From Haplosporangium gracile (taxonomy: Eukaryota > Mortierellomycota > Mortierellomycetes > Mortierellales > Mortierellaceae): a DNA stretch of 64,000 nucleotides. A program made the position numbers and the translations under genes. Shown in pieces: positions 58,020 to 64,000 of the stretch (positions are counted from its first letter, which is position 1; each line of letters begins with the position of its first letter). The stretch lies in contig JAAAUF010000051.1 of the NCBI GenBank assembly GCA_015499985.1, forward strand, positions 1 to 64,000, given 5' to 3'. The notes below the pieces were generated by a model. The model had not been told where the DNA came from. It searched no databases and saw nothing but the letters and a program-made list of their open reading frames with translations.

Positions 58020-60353
58020 CTACGCAGAATTAAGCTCGCTATGCGGATCATAATCAGCTTCCACAAACTTCCCAGGATTCGCCCGATCCATCAACGTCGG
58101 CGTAATAGTCCAAATATGTTCCTGTTTGGTCGTATCGTTCCAAATAATCCTCAAAGTATCCGTCTTCTCGACGATGGCCGCACCTTGGCCCTCGGGAGAA
58201 AGCATGTGTTCGCGACAGGCCACAATCATAGCGTTCAGCGCAGAGTTTTGATAGTAGAAGGTTTGGACGGCCATACTCCAGTTCCGAGAGGGTGGGGTTG
58301 CGGACTGTTGTTGTTGTTGTAGTTGTTGTTGGCGGACACGTTGTTGGCGTTGTTGATGACGTTGACCGTGGTGGTGACTGTAGTGATGGTGATGAAAGGT
58401 TGTGCCGCCGCTGCTGGAGGAGGTAGAGATTTGGACAGAAGAGTCGATGGCACTACTGCTACGGCCTCCTTGGTCGTGGTGATACAGCTGTTGGTAGCGG
58501 TGATGGTGGTGAGGCTGTTGTTGGTGGTGTACTGATAAGAGTGAAGAGCTGGTTCCGTAGGATGAAGAGCTGCCGGTAGCGACGCTTGATCCACGATGGC
58601 CAAGATCGGTCTGGTCGCTCATTTCTCCGCCGCTTGTCGTGTCCATCGTGAGGTCTCCTCGGTCGCGCAAATGGCTCATCGGTACAGCATCACGCGACGA
58701 TGATTCGCTCCTTTTCCTCCCGTGCTGCTGCTGATTCTGTTCCGGTAATGCTAAAGCCCGTTCGTATTCTGGCGCCAGTTCCTTGCCACTCTTCCTTGAT
58801 GACACCGTTCTACTTGACCCTTGCCCTTGCCCTTGCCCTCCATCTCCTCTCCCAATCGAATCCATCACCATCGCACCAGAAGTCGACGACTTTGTAACAG
58901 CTCCACCCACAACAGCATAGGGCGGTCCAAACGCTATACCCGAAGGACTGGAAGACGCCTCCATAACAGGAGATGCATACGAAGTATACGCGCAGCCCTG
59001 CAGGAACGATACCGAAGAAGAAGACTCACTCCCGTTATGACCTCCTCCGCTACTACTACTACTACTACTACTGGTGCTCTCACGACTATGTACCCTCCCG
59101 CTGCTTGTCTTAGATTCCTTTTTGACCATAACAACGTTTTCTTCGTACTGGAGCGAGCCCTCGGTTGGTAATTCGTATGGATAGGGGACGACTCGAAGGG
59201 TTGGGAACTGTTGCTGTTGCTGTTGCTGTTGTGGTGGTGTTGAGGAGGAAGTGGAGTCTGGTGTCGGGAACATTGCAAGCCCATGCGGGGGGAGAAGGGC
59301 CTGACCAGGTGAGAAAGACATGTCCGCGACATCGACAGTCATCATACTCGACCGATTCGAGTCAGTGCTGATGTCTGCCTCGTAATGGTGAAGGTCCGAC
59401 GACGAAAGTTCGGTATCGGTCGAAGAATCGCGAGGTTGTGATGATGGAATTGGTAGAGGGAATCCGAGCAAATGGTCGATGTCTGGCATAGCGTCAATGG
59501 CGGATATATTCCCTGAAAGAAACCCTGTCGTTGTTGCATGTTGCAGTTGTTGCAGTGATGAGTTCTGTCGTTGTGGTGGTGGTGGTTGTGATGATGAAGG
59601 CGGGATAGAAGATCCGCCTTGAGAGAGAGCTTGTTGTTGTTGTTGTTGTGTTGAAATAGGAGGAGACGGGAAGGTATAATTGATTTGCTGTGCAATGGGG
59701 AGAGGAGGCAATGGTGGAGGCGACGAGGGATGTGGAGGCAGTTGGATGCCCGTCTTGAAATAGACATTCGGCACAATCGCGGAGGATTGGTAAGTATGAA
59801 AAGAATGGAAGGGCTCGATATCGCGCCCAGGCTGGTGGGTATGGTGCCTCTGAAGATGTGACACGCCACCACTACTCTCGCCAGAGGCGCCGGTATTTCC
59901 GCTGCTCTCGCCACTCTTATGATCACTACTACTGCCACTGCTGCCATAGCTGTCAACGCTACCCGATCGGGGCTGACACGAAAACACAAACTGGTTGGAC
60001 GACGCGCCTCCGGCAGCGGCGGCACTGTACTGGAGGACGTATGCACTGAGGATAAAGATTCGCCGAGGCGTCGATTCGAGCCATTGTTGTGTCGAGAGGA
60101 GGGAGGTCTTGTAGGTGAGCGAGCTGAAAAGGATAGCGTAGCGCCAGATTCGATTGATCAGACTGCAGGCGGGGAAACTGGTGGCAGGAAGGTACCGAAT
60201 GATGTTATTCATCAATTCTGCAGTCTCGAAGACTCGAATAGCCACCGGACGGTTGTCGTTATTATTCTGCGTAATATTAATCTGGGCTGCGGGAATAATA
60301 TTCCCATCGTTGTCAAAATGGATCGTGTCATTGTTGTTCGTCGAGGTGGACAT
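58020..60353 (-). CDS. F-box-like protein with long Ser/Gln/His-rich middle
   Basis: Intronless, 777 aa from ATG 60353; the frame is open farther upstream but without ATG and with leader-like composition. Residues 40-80 resemble an F-box (VFETAELMNNIIRYLP, then ACSLINRIWRYAI), which would dock to Skp1 in an SCF ubiquitin ligase. A hydrophobic helical stretch follows (WLESTPRRIFILSAYVLQY). The next 500 residues or so are low-complexity with runs of Ser, Gln and His, including His-rich blocks near 650-690. A conserved-looking C-terminal piece of about 85 residues (NWSMAVQTFYYQNSALNAMI; IIWNDTTKQEHIWTI) could bind a substrate. F-box assignment is by pattern and moderate; the C-terminal module is unknown to me. 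Confidence 0.7.
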   Translation of the reverse strand: MSTSTNNNDTIHFDNDGNIIPAAQINITQNNNDNRPVAIRVFETAELMNNIIRYLPATSFPACSLINRIWRYAILFSSLTYKTSLLSTQQWLESTPRRIFILSAYVLQYSAAAAGGASSNQFVFSCQPRSGSVDSYGSSGSSSDHKSGESSGNTGASGESSGGVSHLQRHHTHQPGRDIEPFHSFHTYQSSAIVPNVYFKTGIQLPPHPSSPPPLPPLPIAQQINYTFPSPPISTQQQQQQALSQGGSSIPPSSSQPPPPQRQNSSLQQLQHATTTGFLSGNISAIDAMPDIDHLLGFPLPIPSSQPRDSSTDTELSSSDLHHYEADISTDSNRSSMMTVDVADMSFSPGQALLPPHGLAMFPTPDSTSSSTPPQQQQQQQQFPTLRVVPYPYELPTEGSLQYEENVVMVKKESKTSSGRVHSRESTSSSSSSSSGGGHNGSESSSSVSFLQGCAYTSYASPVMEASSSPSGIAFGPPYAVVGGAVTKSSTSGAMVMDSIGRGDGGQGQGQGSSRTVSSRKSGKELAPEYERALALPEQNQQQHGRKRSESSSRDAVPMSHLRDRGDLTMDTTSGGEMSDQTDLGHRGSSVATGSSSSYGTSSSLLSVHHQQQPHHHHRYQQLYHHDQGGRSSSAIDSSVQISTSSSSGGTTFHHHHYSHHHGQRHQQRQQRVRQQQLQQQQQSATPPSRNWSMAVQTFYYQNSALNAMIVACREHMLSPEGQGAAIVEKTDTLRIIWNDTTKQEHIWTITPTLMDRANPGKFVEADYDPHSELNSA

Positions 60354-60690
60354 GGCGGAAAGAGGAAGAGAGAGGGATAGACAGATGCAAAGAAGAGCTA
60401 GGCGGAGAGAAGAAGGAAAAAGAGAGCGAGGAAGATCTGAGATAGAGGAGAGACAAGGGAATTGGAATAGAGAAGAGCGAGAGAGAAAGAAAAGGAGAAA
60501 AGGCAAAGCCAAATGGCGAATGTATCGAGATAAAGGGAAAGAGAGCGATGAGTATATGTATGTGCGGGGGGAAAGATGGAGGGGGAAAAAGGGCGGGAGA
60601 AAAAAAAAGGAAAGAGAGAGTGAAGGAAAAGAGGGGGAGAAGGAAGGAGTGCGGTTAAAAAGGGTAACAAAAAGGAAGAGACCAAAGGTG
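60354..60690 (-). promoter_or_regulatory. CT-rich leader of the F-box gene
   Basis: The plus strand is almost pure A/G from about 60360 to 60680, so the coding strand of the F-box gene reads C/T up to its ATG. It encodes an artefactual N-terminal extension rich in Ser/Leu/Phe. Confidence 0.5.
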
Positions 60691-60782
60691 CGTAAGTCGT
60701 CTGTTGTGTGATTATTGGTCGTTTGTTGTTGTTGTTCTTGAACCAAGTTAGAATGAGGCAGGACAAAGAGAAAAAAAAATAC

Positions 60783-60992
60783 TAGCAACAAAGAATAAGT
60801 AACAAAAAAAATAGGTCAACCTCTTATTGACCCAATTGAACAGTGAGGCTATTGTATCTTTTGGGAAGATTAGCAATGCAAGATGGAAATAAAAGACGAA
60901 AACAAACATGCCTTTCTAAACAAAGTATGGGACATGGAAAGAGACGCAAGGGAGGATGACCTATTTTTTTTGTTACTTATTCTTTGTTGCTA
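60783..60992. mobile_element. 210-bp inverted-repeat element, probable TA-target MITE
   Basis: 60783-60814 and 60961-60992 are perfect 32-nt reverse complements. With one mismatch the arms extend to 41 nt (60783-60823 and 60952-60992). The spacer is about 128 nt with no coding potential. The outermost bases are TA at both ends, so the element can be read as TA, a terminal repeat starting GCAACAAAG, the core, the inverted copy, TA. This is the layout of Tc1/mariner-type (Stowaway-like) non-autonomous elements. An alternative is a chance or functional long hairpin. No second copy was noticed in the window. Confidence 0.6.
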
Positions 60993-63900
60993 AAAAAAAA
61001 AAAGGCGCAGGATAGAGGGCGTGTGGTCAGATGGAAGAAAAAGGAAGGAAAAAGAAGAACAAGGGGAACGAGATGAAGGTTGGGGAGAGGTAAAAGAAAC
61101 ATAAACAACACAGACAAAAAAGCGAGGGAAATAAAAGGTGAAATGGGTCCACTTTTCAGTTGGAACCCTCGTTTTTTGTATTCCTTCACCAGTGAGTTTT
61201 GGTTGCGGCGCTTTATTTCACAATCATCTTTTCCGTCCGACTTTTGTTCCATTGCATCTATTGCTTGGCACAAACAAGGGAATGTAACAACGCACGAGGA
61301 GAAGAGAGAGAGAGGGAGCAATAGGACCCAGAGTGGAAGAAGAAGAGGGGTATGAACAGAAAAACACGACACAATTTTTCAGTCATTTGGGTTCATCCAG
61401 CTTAATGCTTCTTCGTCAATGTTTTGCCTCTCTCATTTTATTCCTGTTCCCTCTTTTTTTCCCGCTTCAAAATGCACATACGCACGTACTCATGCAAAGT
61501 TATGTTCATTCTCGGCCCTTTTTTCCTTCCTTCCTTCCCTTCCTGTTTTCCCTCTCCCGCCTTTTGCTGTTTTCCTTGTCTTCTCCTCCTTCCCTGGCTT
61601 GTGCAGCCAGCCAACGAGAACACAACAATGACAAATCCACACATACCCCAATCATGTCTGCAAACCATCCCTTTACGTGTTTGTTGGTCAACATAACCAC
61701 TCAGCGGTGACGAACGTAAACAAAAAGAATTTAGGCGGTTGAACAAAAAGAGAAAAGAAAAACAAAAGAAAAACAATGGAAGGCCAATGACAACAAATGC
61801 AGGGCCGGAACCCCGAGGCATCAAAAAAAATAGAGCAGCGGGACAAAAGGAGAAAGAAAGAAAGGTTTGAACTGACTGGACAAAGATGTCACGTACCTGA
61901 CAGATTGAAATTTTTGTCTCCGAGCAAAGTGTCTCGGCGGTGATGGAGTAAAAGAGAGAGAACTGGTCAGAAACCAATGGGGAGAGGAGGGCACAAGGCT
62001 GATCGATCAGAAATGAAAAAAGGAAGAATGAATGGCGATGAGGTAGAAAAACATCCACGGATCGGCCTGACTATGTGCAATGTTGAAAAGTTGCAATGAG
62101 AGTGCAGTGCAAAAGCAGGGATGAAGGTGCGGTCAAGGACAAGGACAGAACAGGAAAAGGTATAAGGGAGACAACGACAAAAAAAAATAGACTAAAAAAA
62201 GACAACAAATAAACAAAAAAAAGGTTTTTTGTTTTGTCGTAAGGGTAAAAAAAATACAGCAAGGTTGCCGAACGGGAAGGCAAAAGGGGAAAAGGGGTGC
62301 GCAAGTCAAGGCAAGGCAAGGTAGACGATAGACTTAAATATGTGATTAAGAGTACGATCTAAGAGAATGAACAAAAAAAATGAGACGACAAGGATGGATT
62401 GGGAAAAGAAATATCGGAAGGGGAACGGGACTGAAAGTAAAAAGAGAAAGAAAGAAAAAAGGGGGAGAGAACTGAAGAAGAAAAAAAGACGAGGAGGTAT
62501 TTATCTAAAAATGACGAAAAAGGGAAGGGGAGAAGGAAAGAGGGTGGCAATTGAAAAGCTGCACAAGGCAAAAAAACAAAAAACAAAAAAAAGGAATCGA
62601 GGGCAGACACGAACAAGGGTCAACGCGGTGAACAGAGATGGATAATTGGAGTCACAAACACGACTGCTCTACCGTGTCAACCATGTGCAATTGGATCAAT
62701 GCACAAGGTAAACAAACAATTAATGAAACACGAAAGTAGAGTAGTACGATCTGGTATAACGATGGGCGGAAAAAAATGAGAAAGTGGGAAGAAGACTTGA
62801 ACGAGGCGGAAGGAGAGAAAGGAAAGAAAGAGAAGTGAAGGAGAGAGAGAATAAAAAAAAGGTATAAACAAGAAAGTGAGGCAAGTACAACGACAGGTCA
62901 TCAAGAGTCAAATGACAACGACAACTATCAAAATGCAAAGCCCATTGAGTTGTCCACGATTGTTTGAGATAGTAAGAAGAAGGTTCGTGAGCAGGGCAGC
63001 TCTTCCAGAACAAAAAAAAAGAACAATACGGCTTGCAGCTCACTTAGACAATACTCAATGCAACGTAAATCGTCTTAATCGACTTTATTCTTCCGTAAAT
63101 AGTGGAGCAATTGAACAATCGACAGCTGCATGACAACAACGAAAAATGAAGAAGAGTCAACCGCGCGATGGGCGATGGCTGGTTTCTCATAAAATTGGAG
63201 GATAGAAGCAAGCAAGCAAGGGGGAGAATGAACAAAAACAAAAGAGGCAAAGCCTCGCATTGCCTTCAAAGGTAAACAAAACATCAAACAATCGTGTTTT
63301 CAAACGTCGAGCAAGAAAACAACAGCAACAAAAAACAACAATACTTACAACAACAAACAAACAAACACAAACAACAATAACAAAGAAAATAAACAACACG
63401 ACCGAAAGGACATCCAGTGAAAAAAAACCAATTGAAAATCTGAGTTCCGAACGACAGCATAGCCAAAAAGTAACTGCTGTGCATTACGCATCATACATTT
63501 ATTTGCTTTTCAGACAGAGTAGCATGGCATGGTATTACCATAGGATGATGCAGGTTAGCATCGGCTTTGTTTTTTTCGTCTCGCGTCCATTTCCCTCCAC
63601 ACGGGACATGTATCCACCCATTCATTAGGCTGAGCTGAAATAAGCTGAGTTGGATCGAGGAGAGAAATGTAACAGGGGAGGGAGAGGGAAAGAACGAGAG
63701 CAGATGAAATAAGGTTGCAACAGCAACGACGATAATTTACAGTCGACAGACACCACAAAAACAAACAAAACAAACACAAACAACAAAAGCGAAGCATTAT
63801 CTCAACAGATCCGTGTCTCGTTTCTATTTTCGAGCCTTCTTCGATTATGCCGTGCGAGGATAACAGAAAAAGCAATCGCCTGAAAAGGCAGGACGAAGGG

Positions 63901-64000
63901 AAAGAGGCAGTGCAAGAGAAACATTGTCCATGCGGGAGATAATATCAGATCAAGGAACAGCGCGGGTAAAGTGAAGGCGAAGGCGTGTTTTGTAGACGAT
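60993..64000. other. 3 kb purine-rich region, nothing called
   Basis: Mostly A/G-rich on the plus strand with many A runs and (CAA)n-like stretches near 63310-63390. Minus-strand frames are Phe/Leu/Ser/Cys-rich shadows of this bias. A donor-like CAG|GTACGT occurs on the minus strand near 61896, so 5' UTR exons of a gene cannot be excluded. No domain, RNA gene or array is seen. Confidence 0.4.

Noticed and set aside
62359..62904. Phe/Leu/Ser-rich minus-strand ORFs resembling membrane proteins
   Set aside because: They are translations of long CT-biased tracts; there are many such frames on the pyrimidine strand and none has charged flanks or domains.
63300..63400. CAA-rich stretch considered as a CRISPR-like or satellite array
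   Set aside because: It is irregular low-complexity sequence with no spaced identical repeats.

Overview
The window looks like nuclear DNA of an early-diverging filamentous fungus. Genes carry short introns (about 60-230 nt) with GTRNGT-type donors and YAG acceptors, there are no operons, and core fungal cell-cycle and nuclear-pore genes are present. Proteins are rich in Ser/Gln/Asn runs and several start codons follow long CT-rich leaders. The Gln-rich single-pass membrane family and the PD-(D/E)XK-like pseudogene suggest Mucoromycota, probably Mortierellaceae. That placement is inference from resemblance and was not tested.

Layout. 0.45-4.58 kb (-): family-X DNA polymerase with an N-terminal tail, BRCT, CCHC zinc knuckle and full catalytic core. 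It diverges across 217 bp from APC4, an anaphase-promoting-complex scaffold subunit (4.8-8.9 kb, +). A 79-residue secreted peptide with a beta-defensin-type cysteine pattern lies tail-to-tail with APC4 (9.0-9.2 kb, -). From 11.0 to 24.7 kb lies a head-to-tail array of five paralogues (pseudo, intact, intact, pseudo, intact). They encode single-pass membrane proteins with a novel N-terminal domain, a mostly GxxxG-rich TM segment and Gln-rich tails. Next come a diverged hairpin-forming direct repeat (25.4-25.7 kb) and a multi-exon pseudogene of a nuclease-fold-like family (25.8-28.2 kb).

28.6-45.4 kb carries three minus-strand genes: an unrecognised membrane protein with a triple VPDFLG motif, a Dbf2/Sid2-type NDR kinase, and an Mlp/TPR nuclear-basket nucleoporin. 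46.1-46.7 kb (-) is a small GPI-type Cys protein. 50.8-52.7 kb (+) is an MFS transporter; 53.1-55.6 kb (-) an Nbp2/Skb5-like SH3 adaptor; 58.0-60.4 kb (-) an F-box-like low-complexity protein. A 210-bp inverted-repeat element resembling a TA-target MITE lies about 430 bp upstream of the F-box gene. The rest to 64 kb is purine-rich on the plus strand with no supportable gene.

Several genes concern cell division and nuclear organisation (APC4, Dbf2-like kinase, TPR, Pol X), but they do not form a cluster in any regulatory sense. The most unusual content is the defensin-like peptide, the decaying tandem receptor-like array, and contrasting inactivation signatures: only TAA/TAG stops in one pseudogene and only TGA in the other. 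Exon joins were worked out by hand from frame and splice signals. Those for PolX, APC4, array genes B/C/E, the kinase, TPR, MFS, SH3 and GPI genes close in frame. The join at 32.0-32.5 kb does not resolve.
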